NCBI GenBank assembly: GCA_016744065.1
Contig: JADGFA010000038.1
Span: 1 to 42,485, forward strand
Direction of reading: 5' to 3'
DNA length: 42,485 bases
DNA from: Gammaproteobacteria bacterium
GTDB lineage: Bacteria; Pseudomonadota; Gammaproteobacteria; SZUA-229
Shown: positions 17,611 to 27,945 of the stretch, piece by piece
How the letters are laid out: the number at the start of each line of letters is the position of its first letter
Numbering within the stretch: the first letter of the stretch is position 1
Notes under the pieces: model-generated
Seen by the model: only the letters and a program-made list of their open reading frames with translations
Told to the model about the DNA's origin: nothing
Database searches by the model: none
Translations under genes and position numbers: made by a program

Positions 17611-17918
17611 TTAAGTTTGAGCGATATATTCATATTAATGACTTGTTTGAACATTATATAAAGATCTTTGATGGTGATGCAATGGCAAAGTTAATGGTAT
17701 CGGGTATAACATCTGAAAATGAAGCGATTTTGTTTTCTACCTTTGTCTGGAAGATGGTTGAGAAAATTAATGAAGATGAAGAAAATGAAGTTGTTGTTTT
17801 AGGGGGGGCTGATAATACAGAAATGTTACCTGATTTAAATTATGAAGTGTCACAATATATGAGCCAGGTTGGCTTTTATTCAGTCTGGGAACGTATTTCA
17901 GATTCGAATATTCAATAG
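17607..17918 (+). CDS. Small acidic protein, possible immunity protein
   Basis: 103 residues, acidic, no signal peptide or membrane segment, no family recognised. It starts within the stop of the toxin-like tail (ATGA overlap) after a strong GGTGGGGGAGTG ribosome site. Aromatic and acidic composition (VWKMVEKINEDEENEVVVLGG) and the position behind a toxin-like fragment make an immunity role possible; that is inference only. It could equally be an unrelated orphan. Confidence 0.55.
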   Translation: MIKFERYIHINDLFEHYIKIFDGDAMAKLMVSGITSENEAILFSTFVWKMVEKINEDEENEVVVLGGADNTEMLPDLNYEVSQYMSQVGFYSVWERISDSNIQ

Positions 17919-17945
17919 ATTATTTTAAATAGACTGTACTCCTGT

Positions 17946-18236
17946 CTTACTGGGTTTTGTAGGCTGATCTTGATAATCTGGCTATATATCTGTGAGCAAT
18001 GGGTTGTTAAGCAGTCTGATATTTATCTGAATGCACTTATTCAGCGCTTTGAGTGGTTGGCTGATAACCCCGCATCAGGTAAACCACGGGATGATATTAA
18101 GCAGGGCTATTTCTGTATTCCTGAAAGCATGTGCCTTGTTTTCTATGTTCTAAATGAACAGGGCTTAAAAAATAGCCAGGTTGAAATTATTAGCATACTC
18201 CATCAACAGATGGATATTACAGAGTACTTGGCGTGA
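17946..18236 (+). pseudogene. ParE-type toxin, N-terminus broken
   Basis: The readable part, 17970-18236 (TTG start), encodes IIWLYICEQWVVKQSDIYLNALIQRFEWLADNPASGK..., ending SVEII-like SQVEIISILHQQMDITEYLA. This is the body and C-terminus of the RelE/ParE fold, whose ParE members poison DNA gyrase. The first strand and helix are missing. In another frame just upstream the codons read ADLDN, the natural residues before IWLY, and are preceded by a stop at about 17961, so a frameshift plus a nonsense change have removed the start. No ParD antitoxin gene precedes it. The TTG could still yield a shortened, probably inactive protein. Confidence 0.65.
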
Positions 18237-18342
18237 GTGAGTCGAATCGTGGTTATGAATACGTATGGGATAAAATTTGCGATGAGAGCTAAGAATAAAC
18301 ACGAATAAATCGTATAATTGAATTTGAATTGTTTTCAGACGT

Positions 18343-18368
18343 AAAAAAAGCCGCCCTGGGGCAGCTTT
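18343..18368 (-). terminator. Terminator of ssrA
   Basis: On the minus strand AAGC-T-GCCC pairs with GGGC-G-GCTT around a three-base loop, followed by a seven-T run. It lies 12 bases beyond the CCA end of tmRNA. Confidence 0.88.
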
Positions 18369-18379
18369 AAATACGTGAT

Positions 18380-18743
18380 TGGTGGAGGTGGGGAGAATCG
18401 AACTCCCGTCCGCAAGCGATCTGCCATTGGGTCTACATGTTTAGTTTCCGCCTTTTAATTTAATATCACAAACTCCGGCGATACAGGATTTTGATCAACG
18501 AGCCCGTTTAAGTTTTAGTGTTCTGGCCTCAGGCCGATCAGATCACGATCTTGTATAAGATGACTCCCGAAATCCAACGCCTACAAGCAAGCACTGGCCG
18601 GAAGGCAATCTACTGGTGTTTAGGCAGCGATTGCGTAGTTGTCGTCGTTGGCAACTAAAAGTTTGCAGCTAGATTTACGAGGGAATCTGCCCCTCGACAT
18701 GCACCAGTGGTTTCACTACCCACGTCGAAGCCATGTCACCCCC
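18380..18743 (-). ncRNA. ssrA: tmRNA
   Basis: Transfer-messenger RNA of about 364 nt, which rescues ribosomes stalled on broken mRNAs. The 5' end GGGGGTG pairs with CACCTCC before the encoded ACCA end, forming the seven-pair acceptor stem with one G-U. The TTCGATTC T-arm is at the 3' end and GACATGGCTTCGACG near the 5' end. The tag reading frame is GCC AAC GAC GAC AAC TAC GCA ATC GCT GCC TAA, giving (A)ANDDNYAIAA, with the usual TTAGTTGCC context around the resume codon. It is a one-piece gammaproteobacterial type. A terminator lies at 18343-18368, and purL is divergent. Confidence 0.97.
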
Positions 18744-18917
18744 AAATACGTTAAATTTACTCCATTCAAAATAGAGCTAAATAAGGTATTTCTGTATTAT
18801 ATCTTATTAGGCACATGGATTGGTAGCGATCATTCGTGCATTGCTTTAAAATTCACTGCTTATTTGATTTACGCCTTATAGTAAATCAGGTTGTTAAATT
18901 TCTTATTGAGGCCATAA

Positions 18918-21900
18918 ATGCATTATTTCCGTGGATCCCCCGCGTTATCCACTTTTCGTATAGAAAAGTTACTTTCTCAGCTTAAATCCAGAATTTCGAG
19001 TATTTCAAATATACAGGCAGAATACGTGCATTTTGCCGATATTCAACGGGATTTAACTGAAGATCAGACCACGGTTTTGAAAAAGTTACTCACGTATGGG
19101 CCTCATTTTACAGAGCAGGAACATAAAGGTGAGTTATTTCTGGTGACTCCACGCTTTGGTACTATTTCGCCCTGGGCATCCAAAGCGACAGATATTGCCA
19201 GTCATTGTGGTTTAACCCCAATCAGTCGACTTGAACGAGGTGTGGCTTATTATATTGACCTGGAGTCTGATCACTTAAGTGAGGCTGATCGTCAGTTTAT
19301 AAAATCACAGATACACGATCGTATGACTGAAATGGTACTGACCGATTTTGCCGCTGCTGCTGGATTATTTGATAAGGCAGCACCGGCAGTAAGTGCACAT
19401 ATTGATATATTAAGTGGCGGACGTGATGCACTGGTTGATGCAAATAGTACATTAGGCTTAGCTTTATCAGGCGATGAAATTGATTATCTGGTTAATCACT
19501 TTACCTCAATTGAGCGCAATCCGAGTGATGCGGAGTTAATGATGTTTGCCCAGGCAAACTCTGAGCACTGTCGACATAAAATCTTTAATGCTGACTGGGT
19601 GATTGATGGTGAAGAGCAGGATATTTCACTGTTTGATATGATTCGTAATACCTATAACAAATCACCCGATAATATCTTGAGTGCATATCATGATAACTCT
19701 TCAGTGATTGAGGGTAATACCGCCGGGCGTTTTTTTGCTGATGGGCCTGATGGTGAGTACACCTGGCATCAGGAATCTATGCCCATTTTAATGAAAGTTG
19801 AAACCCATAATCACCCCACTGCAATTTCTCCGTTCTCGGGTGCTGCAACGGGTTCTGGTGGTGAAATTCGTGATGAAGGGGCAACGGGTCGAGGCTCTAA
19901 ACCCAAAGCAGGCTTAAGTGGTTTTTCTGTTTCTAATTTACAGATTCCCGGCTTTTCCCAGCCCTGGGAAACAGATAATGGTAAACCCGATCGAATTGTT
20001 TCTGCTCTGGATATTATGACAGATGGCCCACTGGGTGCAGCGGCATTTAATAATGAGTTTGGGCGTCCAAATATTAATGGTTATTTTCGAACGTTTGAAG
20101 AGAAGGTTCCCGGCCCAGTGATTAATGGAAAGCAGGGGGATGAAATTCGTGGGTACCACAAGCCTGTTATGCTGGCGGGTGGTTTCGGTAATATGCGTAA
20201 AGAGCATATTGATATGATTGATATGCCTGTGGGTACCCCCATTGTTCTGTTAGGTGGCCCGGCCATGTTAATTGGTCTGGGTGGTGGTGCTGCTTCTTCC
20301 ATGGCATCTGGTGAAAGTGCTGAAAACCTGGATTTTGCTTCAGTACAACGCGGTAACCCTGAAATGGAGCGTCGTTGTCAGGAAGTTATTGATCGTTGCT
20401 GGGCACAGAGTGATAACCCGGTTATCTGGATTCATGATGTAGGTGCGGGTGGCATTTCTAATGCCTTACCCGAGTTAGTGAACGATGGTGGCTGTGGTGC
20501 AGAATTTGAGATGCGTGAAGTGCATATTGATGAGCCTGGCATGTCTCCTATGGAAATATGGAGTAATGAATCGCAGGAGCGTTATGTTCTGGCAATTGCA
20601 GAAGATCGTTTAGATGAGTTTAAAGCGTTCTGTGAACGCGAGCGTTGTCCTTATGCGGTATTAGGCTTAACGACAGAAGCGAAAGAATTAAAAGTACACG
20701 ATAAACATTTTGATGATTATCCGGTGGATATGCCCCTGGATGTTTTGCTTGGCAAACCGCCTAAAATGTTACGCGATGTAAAACATGAAAAGGTTGAACA
20801 TAAAGCCTTTGAAACAGAAAGTATTGATTTAAAAGAGGCCGCTAAACGTGTTTTAAGTTTACCCTCAGTGGCAAATAAAACATTTTTAATCAGCATTGGT
20901 GATCGAAGTGTTACCGGGCAAATTTCACGTGATCAAATGGTCGGCCCATGGCAGGTACCAGTTTCAGATGTGGCGGTTACAACGACCTCCTTTAATGTAC
21001 ACAGTGGTGAAGCCATGGCAATGGGGGAGCGTAGCCCAATTGCTTTATTAGACGGTGCAGCATCGGGGCGCATGGCAGTCGGCGAAGCCATTACCAATAT
21101 TGCAGCCAGTGCGATTAATAAAATAGGTGATATAAAACTGTCTGCAAACTGGATGGCACCCGCGGGTCATCCAGGCGAAGATGCTGTTTTATATGATACG
21201 GTTAAAGCGGTGGGTATGGAATTATGCCCGGAGCTGGGTATAGCCATTCCCGTTGGTAAAGATTCCATGTCGATGAAAACCGTATGGGAACAGGAGGGCG
21301 AAGAGCGTTCTGTTACAGCACCCCTGTCATTAGTGATTACGGCCTTTTCACCGGTAATGGATGTGCGTAATACAATGACGCCCCAGTTGCAGAATAAGCC
21401 CGGTACCCTGTTAGTTCTGATAGATTTAGGTGAAGGTAAAAATCGTTTAGGTGGCTCAGCACTTGCTCAGGTTTATAAACAGATTGGTGACACACCAGCA
21501 GACCTGGATAAACCTGAATTATTAAAAAGTTTCTTTTCTGTGATTCAGGATTTAAACCACCAGGGAAAACTTCTGGCTTATCATGACCGTTCAGATGGTG
21601 GACTATTTACCACGCTTTGTGAAATGTCATTTGCCGGTCACTGTGGTGTTAGCGTTGATGTTGCCGGAATGTCCGCAGATAAAACGGCTGCACTGTTTAG
21701 TGAAGAGTTGGGTGCGGTTATTCAAATCGAAGCCAGTGATGTAGAGTTTATTATTAATGACCTGAAAGCAAATGGCCTGGGTGATCATAGCTATGTAATT
21801 GGTACGATCAATCAAAGTGACACGATTAAATTCTTTAACGATGTAGAACCTGTTTATGAAGCACCGCGTATTAGTTTACAACGCACCTGGTCAGAAACAA

Positions 21901-22811
21901 GCTGTCAGATGCAAAGTCTCCGTGATAACCCTGAGTGTGCTAAACAGGAATTTGATTTAATACTGGATGAAAAAGATCCGGGCATTTCACCTTCACTCAC
22001 ATTTGATATAAATGAAAATGTTGCTATGCCGTTTATAGCGACAAATGTAAAACCCAAAATGGCTATTTTACGAGAGCAGGGTGTAAATGGACAAATTGAA
22101 ATGGCTGCCGCATTTGATCATGCAGGGTTTCAAAGTGTTGATGTTCACATGAGTGATATTTTATCTGGCCGCGTTTCATTGAGTGAATTTAAAGGGCTGG
22201 TAGCATGTGGTGGTTTTTCCTATGGCGATGTTTTAGGTGCCGGTGAAGGCTGGGCGAAAACCATATTATTTAATGAAAAAGCCCGTGATGAGTTTAGTGC
22301 TTTTTTTCAACGTGATGATAGTTTTGCTCTGGGTGTCTGTAATGGCTGCCAGATGATGGCGAACATTAAAGAATTAATACCCGGAGCAGATCACTGGCCA
22401 CATTTTGTCGGTAATTTATCAGAACAGTTTGAAGCCCGGTTTAGTAGCGTGGAAATACTGGAGTCACCCTCCCTGTTTCTAAAAGGTATGGCGGGTTCAA
22501 GAATGCCAATAGCGGTGGCGCATGGTGAAGGTCGAACAGAATTTAAAACGGTTACGGATATGAATGCAAGCCATCAGGCCATGCGTTTTGTCGATCATTA
22601 TGGAGAGGCGACGGAGGTTTATCCTCTAAACCCGAATGGTTCTGATGGCGGTTTAACCGCTTTTACAACAGATGATGGTCGGGTAACAATTATGATGCCA
22701 CACCCTGAGCGTGTATTTAGAAGTGTGCAACATTCATGGTACCCATCGGACTGGGATGAAGATAGCCCATGGATGAGAATGTTTAGAAATGCACGGGTCT
22801 GGGTGGGTTAG
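18918..22811 (+). CDS. purL: Phosphoribosylformylglycinamidine synthase
   Basis: 1297 residues, the large single-chain PurL of gammaproteobacteria. It converts FGAR to FGAM with glutamine and ATP in purine synthesis. Seen: N-terminal PurS-like region, FGAM synthetase with [35 protein letters not shown] and [13 protein letters not shown], and the C-terminal glutamine amidotransferase domain with [17 protein letters not shown], the catalytic cysteine in [10 protein letters not shown] and the final HPERVFR. GAGG stands nine bases before the ATG. It is monocistronic as far as can be seen. Confidence 0.98.
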   Translation: MHYFRGSPALSTFRIEKLLSQLKSRISSISNIQAEYVHFADIQRDLTEDQTTVLKKLLTYGPHFTEQEHKGELFLVTPRFGTISPWASKATDIASHCGLTPISRLERGVAYYIDLESDHLSEADRQFIKSQIHDRMTEMVLTDFAAAAGLFDKAAPAVSAHIDILSGGRDALVDANSTLGLALSGDEIDYLVNHFTSIERNPSDAELMMFAQANSEHCRHKIFNADWVIDGEEQDISLFDMIRNTYNKSPDNILSAYHDNSSVIEGNTAGRFFADGPDGEYTWHQESMPILMKVETHNHPTAISPFSGAATGSGGEIRDEGATGRGSKPKAGLSGFSVSNLQIPGFSQPWETDNGKPDRIVSALDIMTDGPLGAAAFNNEFGRPNINGYFRTFEEKVPGPVINGKQGDEIRGYHKPVMLAGGFGNMRKEHIDMIDMPVGTPIVLLGGPAMLIGLGGGAASSMASGESAENLDFASVQRGNPEMERRCQEVIDRCWAQSDNPVIWIHDVGAGGISNALPELVNDGGCGAEFEMREVHIDEPGMSPMEIWSNESQERYVLAIAEDRLDEFKAFCERERCPYAVLGLTTEAKELKVHDKHFDDYPVDMPLDVLLGKPPKMLRDVKHEKVEHKAFETESIDLKEAAKRVLSLPSVANKTFLISIGDRSVTGQISRDQMVGPWQVPVSDVAVTTTSFNVHSGEAMAMGERSPIALLDGAASGRMAVGEAITNIAASAINKIGDIKLSANWMAPAGHPGEDAVLYDTVKAVGMELCPELGIAIPVGKDSMSMKTVWEQEGEERSVTAPLSLVITAFSPVMDVRNTMTPQLQNKPGTLLVLIDLGEGKNRLGGSALAQVYKQIGDTPADLDKPELLKSFFSVIQDLNHQGKLLAYHDRSDGGLFTTLCEMSFAGHCGVSVDVAGMSADKTAALFSEELGAVIQIEASDVEFIINDLKANGLGDHSYVIGTINQSDTIKFFNDVEPVYEAPRISLQRTWSETSCQMQSLRDNPECAKQEFDLILDEKDPGISPSLTFDINENVAMPFIATNVKPKMAILREQGVNGQIEMAAAFDHAGFQSVDVHMSDILSGRVSLSEFKGLVACGGFSYGDVLGAGEGWAKTILFNEKARDEFSAFFQRDDSFALGVCNGCQMMANIKELIPGADHWPHFVGNLSEQFEARFSSVEILESPSLFLKGMAGSRMPIAVAHGEGRTEFKTVTDMNASHQAMRFVDHYGEATEVYPLNPNGSDGGLTAFTTDDGRVTIMMPHPERVFRSVQHSWYPSDWDEDSPWMRMFRNARVWVG

Positions 22812-22939
22812 ATTTAACTGGTTTAGAGTTAGTCATTTATTTTAACTTTATTCAGGGCGATAGACTTTAAATCTGCTAAATAATATGAAGCAATAGATTT
22901 AATGTGTTTATGTCACAATATAAATAATAAAGGAACATT

Positions 22940-23860
22940 ATGGAAAAAGTATTAATCGCAGGTGGTGCCGGTTTTATCGGATCACACACAGCAGACCTTT
23001 TAATGGAAAAAGGTGTGAAAGTTCGCATACTTGATAACCTGACATCGGGTCATCGCAGTAACTTGCCAGATGAGCACCCTTTAATGGAGTTTGTGAAGGG
23101 TGATATCCGTGATGCCGATACGGTAAAAGAAGTCATGAAAGGTATTACACATGTTGTACACCTGGCGGCACAGGTTTCGGTTGTTGCCTCACTCGAAGAC
23201 CCTGAGTTTTCTGCACAGCAAAATATTATTGGTTATTTGAATGTATTAGATGCAGCAAAAAATGCCGGTGTTAAAAAGATGGTTTATGCATCATCTGCGG
23301 CAATTTATGGTGAACCACATGTATTGCCATTAACCGAAGATGTACCCATGAAACAGCTTTCACCCTATGGTCTTGAAAAGAAATTTAATGAAGACTATGC
23401 AGACCTGTATTATCGCTTATATGATTTTAATTCCGTTGGTATGCGCTTTTTTAATGTTTACGGCCCAAGACAGGACCCGAAGTCACCTTATGCAGGTGTC
23501 ATTGCTTTGTTTATGGATCGCATAAAAGATAAACAATCATTTGTTGTTAATGGCGATGGTGAACATACCCGTGATTTTATTTATGTGCGTGATGTAGCCA
23601 GAACCAATGTTGCTGCACTTGAGTTGACGTATCATGGCGCAGTTAATGTAGCCACAGGTAAGAAAACATCATTACTGAAATTAATAGATGTACTGTCAGA
23701 TGTTTCAGGTAATGCTGCTGATTTTACACACGGTGAACCAAGAGAAGGGGATATTATTCATTCACTGGCTGACCCGTCGAGAATGAATAATGAGTTAAAA
23801 GTAATTGCCGAAACAGAGCTGAAAGAAGGTCTGGGTAAACTACTCGATTCAGTTTCCTGA
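22940..23860 (+). CDS. NAD-dependent nucleotide-sugar epimerase (GalE/WbpP-like)
   Basis: 306 residues of the extended short-chain dehydrogenase family. The nucleotide motif GGAGFIG is at 8-14, YASSAAIYGEP at 116-126 supplies the catalytic Ser, and the catalytic pair is Y143-xxx-K147 (YGLEK). MRFFNVYGPRQDP and DFIYVRDVA are typical of UDP-hexose 4-epimerases and their relatives. It is slightly short of GalE (about 338). The exact sugar cannot be read off; 4-epimerisation of UDP-glucose or UDP-N-acetylglucosamine is the best guess, for cell-surface polysaccharide. AAAGGA precedes the ATG. A strong terminator follows at 23866. Confidence 0.88.
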   Translation: MEKVLIAGGAGFIGSHTADLLMEKGVKVRILDNLTSGHRSNLPDEHPLMEFVKGDIRDADTVKEVMKGITHVVHLAAQVSVVASLEDPEFSAQQNIIGYLNVLDAAKNAGVKKMVYASSAAIYGEPHVLPLTEDVPMKQLSPYGLEKKFNEDYADLYYRLYDFNSVGMRFFNVYGPRQDPKSPYAGVIALFMDRIKDKQSFVVNGDGEHTRDFIYVRDVARTNVAALELTYHGAVNVATGKKTSLLKLIDVLSDVSGNAADFTHGEPREGDIIHSLADPSRMNNELKVIAETELKEGLGKLLDSVS

Positions 23861-23865
23861 ACATG

Positions 23866-23900
23866 GCAGCAAGGGTAATATCTGAAATTACCCTTGCTGC
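23866..23900. terminator. Bidirectional terminator, 14-bp perfect stem
   Basis: GCAGCAAGGGTAAT (23866-23879) pairs perfectly with 23887-23900 around a seven-base loop, with a T-rich run to the right (23901-23910). It separates the convergent epimerase and GDYXXLXY genes and overlaps the last codons and stop of the latter. Confidence 0.8.
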
Positions 23901-24418
23901 TTCTGTTTTTCTATTTGCGCTACAGGCTCACTGCCGAGTTTGTTTAAATTTTCATCATGCATACTGCTTAAGAGTAAATCACCGTTTCCACTAACCCTGA
24001 ATAAACCATATTTGGCTTTACTGAAAAGCTCTGCTTTACCTTCCTGAAAGAAAAAAGCATTTGTTGCGAATTTAACACGGGTATTTCGAATTCTGTAATG
24101 CATTCGTAATTCGTTGTCAGCGAGTTTTGTACCATTGTCTATGCGAGAAAAGTGAGCAACATTACTCTCATTCAGCTCTACTATAACGAAGCCATCAGTC
24201 GCCTTTTCAGATTGTTTGTGATGTTCAACTTTAATTTCACTGGCCAGTGCAAATCTGAGTGCCATATAATCACCCTGCATCAGAGAGCGGGGATCAACAG
24301 GCGCAAGTTCCAGGTACGCTATTTTCCCTTCGGATAGGTGTTTCTCTTTATTGTAGATGGAACCGTTTATTATTAATAAAATAATAAAGCCAGAAAGCAG
24401 TGCAATTTTTATTCTCAT
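23888..24418 (-). CDS. GDYXXLXY domain protein
   Basis: 176 residues, anchored by one N-terminal hydrophobic segment (IALLSGFIILLIINGSIY). The family motif reads GDYMALRF at 49-56, preceded by the typical PVDPRSLMQ. The final motif residue is Phe rather than Tyr. This extracytoplasmic family accompanies DUF2157/DUF4401 membrane genes; its biochemical role is unknown. It is the last gene of a three-gene operon, 12 bases after the DUF4401 gene. The terminator hairpin begins inside its coding end. Confidence 0.85.
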   Translation of the reverse strand: MRIKIALLSGFIILLIINGSIYNKEKHLSEGKIAYLELAPVDPRSLMQGDYMALRFALASEIKVEHHKQSEKATDGFVIVELNESNVAHFSRIDNGTKLADNELRMHYRIRNTRVKFATNAFFFQEGKAELFSKAKYGLFRVSGNGDLLLSSMHDENLNKLGSEPVAQIEKQKQQG

Positions 24419-24430
24419 ATTGATTCCTCC

Positions 24431-25507
24431 TTATTTGCTCTGTGTGTTTATTTGCGGTGAAAATAAATACTTCATAACTAATCGGCCTATTAAAAGAAAA
24501 ACACCTAAAGTAGCTAATAACAGAGCTTTTTCTGACAGGGTATTATCAAGCATATAGTAGTAAGAGGATATGTAGAATAATGACGCAGTGAAACCCAGGC
24601 CTGATAATATCTTATTTCCGTTTGCATAGCCCAGTAAAATGATAACAATACCCACGGTAATACCTGCTGCTTGTAATGAAATAAATATAAGCAATATTGC
24701 CGCGATAAATGCAGCTATGGATGAACGGCCTGGGATTTTAATATGTTGTCTTTTAAGCAAACTCCATACAACGAAAAGCAGAGTTAAACCAATCATGAGT
24801 TCGCCCATCCAGGGAGGGAGTAATGTTTCGTTTATTGATCGCCAGTTACTAATTAACATATTGAAATCATGAAAAAAGACAGTGATAGCTTCCTGGAAAA
24901 TTAATGCCAATGTTAAGCCGTATGCAACGGGGCTTAATGTGTTATGTTTTTCAATCCAGTTAAATTCATTAAGCCATATATAGGAGGTGATAGAGATTAA
25001 TATGGCTGATTGTAAAAATACAATATTATAATGAGATATGGCCATGCTCAGGGCGATGGCGGAAAAAAATGAAGAAGACACTCTGTGAATATAGCTAGGC
25101 ATAAACCAGGTGAGAGTGGCTTGCAGAATAAAGATATAAAGCCAGATGTTACTGGATAAATTGCCTTCTAGTTCGATAATACCAATTATAAATAATAATT
25201 GGCCAGCAAAGCTAAAAACAAGTGAAAGCTGATTAATAAATTCATTTTTATTTTTAGTTTTAAGTATGAAATAAGAGGCAAACATCATGACACAGCCAAA
25301 AGCTGTGATGGTGGCACCATCATCTAAAGTAGATTCAAATAACAGAGCCATAAACCCCAGCATAAAGAGTGAGCCTGTCCACGCTGCAAGCCCGGTCATT
25401 AACCTGACATACCAGGGAGATTTAGTGTCTAAGGAATCAGGCATATCCCCGGTAACATAGTTTAATTTTTTTAGTTCCTGCCATAAATCACTTTTGTTTA
25501 AATTCAT
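24431..25507 (-). CDS. DUF4401 multi-spanning membrane protein
   Basis: 358 residues: a soluble head of about 35 residues (LWQELKKLNYVTGDMPDS), then WYVRLMTGLAAWTGSLFMLGFMALLF, and about ten hydrophobic segments. The opening plus the W-x-G-A/S-L-F pattern are typical of DUF4401. Function unknown in the family. Its ATG overlaps the stop of the DUF2157 gene by four bases. The three genes form a recurrent module in proteobacteria and may be subunits of one membrane complex (inference). Confidence 0.85.
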   Translation of the reverse strand: MNLNKSDLWQELKKLNYVTGDMPDSLDTKSPWYVRLMTGLAAWTGSLFMLGFMALLFESTLDDGATITAFGCVMMFASYFILKTKNKNEFINQLSLVFSFAGQLLFIIGIIELEGNLSSNIWLYIFILQATLTWFMPSYIHRVSSSFFSAIALSMAISHYNIVFLQSAILISITSYIWLNEFNWIEKHNTLSPVAYGLTLALIFQEAITVFFHDFNMLISNWRSINETLLPPWMGELMIGLTLLFVVWSLLKRQHIKIPGRSSIAAFIAAILLIFISLQAAGITVGIVIILLGYANGNKILSGLGFTASLFYISSYYYMLDNTLSEKALLLATLGVFLLIGRLVMKYLFSPQINTQSK

Positions 25508-26478
25508 GACTGTTGCTCCCGGTATATATTTTTAAGCCAGATAGCAGCGCTGGAAGCCATGCCTACAACAAGAAGAGTCATTATAAAAAAAGACGCTATA
25601 CCGCTACTGTTGTTAAATAGAGCATGTGTAAAAAACACGGTTAAAACAGTAATTAAAGAGAGGCACATACCCGCCAACATAAATAAATCGTTTATTTTTT
25701 TTCGATAAACAAGGTAAATTGTTGTTGTAAGAATGATGTAGCTTAAAATGGCAAGTTTATTATAATGAATGTTATCAGTTATGCTTCCTATTAATAACAG
25801 GGTAGCTGGAACACCGGTTGCCGTTGCAAGTAACCTTACTGCCCATCGTTTGTTTAACCAGGCCATTTTTTTAGATGCAAGTTCCCAGGTAAGCCAGACG
25901 AGGGCATTAAACAGAAATGCCATCCAGAATAAACTGTCTTTTGAGCCAAGTGTAAATATAAAAAACCGTCCCATTAACTGGTAATAAAGCAGCATTGATA
26001 TATTAATCAGAAAAACCCATAAAATTAAAATAGCAGAAAAGCGCGCGACTATTACCCAGGGTGAAATGAGCAGAGCCCAATATGCAAATAATTGCCATGG
26101 ATCTGCACCGGTTTGATATGTCTGCCCATAAAGGGCCATTAAAATACCCAGAGATATACTGGCTAGCATCAGGCCTGTCTGTGAAGCTGTTTTATTAAAG
26201 TTTAATTTCCAGTAGGCGATAAGGCATACTATTATTGCGCACTCAACTAAAGCGAACTTGGCAAAGCGTCCCATTTCATCCCAGTTAAAGGCGATAAAGA
26301 ACATCATTGCGAATATTAATGCAAGGCCACCGAACCAGATAAGTAATTGTTCGATAAGTTTTTTCCAGGATGAATTATCGGGTGTTATCTGAAAATCTGA
26401 TAACACATTGAATATTTTTTCCCTGTCTATTAAGCCCTGATTTGACCAGTGCAGTATTTGCTCACGTTTTGATTTCAT
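25504..26478 (-). CDS. DUF2157 multi-spanning membrane protein
   Basis: 324 residues. The cytoplasmic N-terminus (QILHWSNQGLIDREKIFNVLSDF) is followed by WKKLIEQLLIWFGGLALIFAMMFFIAFNWDEMGRFAKFA, the characteristic DUF2157 stretch, and about eight more membrane segments. The family is uncharacterised. It is the first gene of the DUF2157-DUF4401-GDYXXLXY operon. Its upstream region is occupied by the hairpin repeat array, which may carry or disturb its promoter. Confidence 0.87.
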   Translation of the reverse strand: MKSKREQILHWSNQGLIDREKIFNVLSDFQITPDNSSWKKLIEQLLIWFGGLALIFAMMFFIAFNWDEMGRFAKFALVECAIIVCLIAYWKLNFNKTASQTGLMLASISLGILMALYGQTYQTGADPWQLFAYWALLISPWVIVARFSAILILWVFLINISMLLYYQLMGRFFIFTLGSKDSLFWMAFLFNALVWLTWELASKKMAWLNKRWAVRLLATATGVPATLLLIGSITDNIHYNKLAILSYIILTTTIYLVYRKKINDLFMLAGMCLSLITVLTVFFTHALFNNSSGIASFFIMTLLVVGMASSAAIWLKNIYREQQS

Positions 26479-26512
26479 GTATCCCTCATATACTTTTTAA
26501 TATTTAATATAT

Positions 26513-27935
26513 TGCTCTAAGTGTAAGTGACAAGTTTTATATTTATTAATACGGTTATTTTATGGTATCAGGCCCTTTGTTGGTATTCAGGATGCTATGT
26601 TTAAATGTAAGAGTAAAGCTTAATCGGTATTGTTACCCTGAGTGTAAGTGAAGAACCTTATTTCATGTTAAAACAATTGCTGCATGGTACCAGATCCTTC
26701 ACTAACGTTCAGGATGACATAGTGAGACGTTCAGGATGATATGGTGAGACGTTCAGGATGATATGGTGAGGTGCTCAGGGTGACATAATGAGGCTTCAGG
26801 AGGATGATATACAAAGCATTCAGGGTAACAGGGTGGGGAACATGGCAGGGTTCTCGGGAATAACATATTGTTAAGTATGCTTAAATATTTAAATAAAGTT
26901 TAACCAGTACTGTCATCCTGAACGAAAGTGAAGGATCTTGCTTTGTGTTTGGGCTGTTGCTTTATGGCACCAGATCCTTCGCTAACGCTCAGGATGACAT
27001 GGTGAGACGTTCAGGATGAATAGTGAGGTGCTCAGAGTGACGGTGAAGTGTTCAAGGTGACATAGTGAGAACTTCAGGATGGTATGTGGGCATTCAGGAT
27101 AACAGGATGGGGAACATGTCAGGGTGCTCGGAATACTATATTGTTAAGTATGCTCAAATATTTAAATAAAGTTTAATCAGTACTGTCATCCTGAACGAAA
27201 GTGAAGGATCTTGCTTTGTGTTTGAGCTGTTGCTTTATGGCACCAGATCCTTCGCTAACGCTCAGGATGACATAGTGAGGTGTTCAGGATGAATAGTGAG
27301 GTACTCAGTATGACATAGTGAAGTGCTCAGAGTGACAGGTGAAGTGTTCAAGGTGACATAGTGAGAACTTCAGAATGGTATGTGGGCATTCAGGATAACA
27401 GGGTGGGGAACATGTCAGGGTGCTCGGAATACTATATTGTTAAGTATGCTCAAATATTAAAATAAAGCCTGACCAGTGCTGTCATCCTGAACGAAAGTGA
27501 AGGATCTTGCTTTGTGTTTGAGTTGTTACTTTATGGCACCAGATCCTTCGCTAACGCTCAGGATGACATAGTGAGGTGTTCAGGATGAATAGTGAGGTAC
27601 TCAGTATGACATAGTGAAGTGCTCAGAGTGACAGGTGAAGTGTTCAAGGTGACATAGTGAGAACTTCAGAATGGTATGTAGGCATTCAGGATAACAGGGT
27701 GGGGAATATGTCAGGGTGCTCGGAATACTATATTGTTAAGTATGCTCAAATATCAAAATAAAGCCTGATCAGTACTGTCATCCTGAACGAAAGTGAAGGA
27801 TCTTGCTTCGTGTTTGGGCTGTTACTTAATGTCATCAGGTCCTTCGCTAACGCTCAGGATGACATAGTAAGGTGCTCAGGGTGACTGACACACTGAATGT
27901 TTCGTATGACTTAATGGGTATTCAGGGTAGTGGAG
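26513..27935. repeat. Tandem array of about 280-296 bp hairpin repeats
   Basis: Repeat units begin at 26632, 26912, 27185, 27481 and 27777, so the period is 273-296 bases. A sixth, badly decayed hairpin lies at 26513-26600. Each unit opens with a large inverted repeat: a left arm GTCATCCTGAACG... and a right arm ...CGCTCAGGATGAC, 27 bases each, about 24 pairing, around a loop of some 33 bases (copy spans 26632-26718, 26912-26998, 27185-27271, 27481-27567, 27777-27863). The rest of the unit contains shorter degenerate copies of the arm motif, TCAGGATGACATAGTGAG-like, every 20-22 bases. The units starting at 27185 and 27481 differ at about seven positions in 296; the left copies are far more divergent. 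No coding frame. It lies between etf-QO and the DUF2157 gene. Confidence 0.92.
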
Positions 27936-27945
27936 CTGTGTTCAA

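Noticed and set aside
18639..18881. 80-codon plus-strand frame
   Set aside because: Its first half is the complement of the tmRNA 5' part; explained by ssrA.
26513..27935. CRISPR array
   Set aside because: Repeats are far too long (about 290 bases), units have no unique spacers and no cas genes are present.
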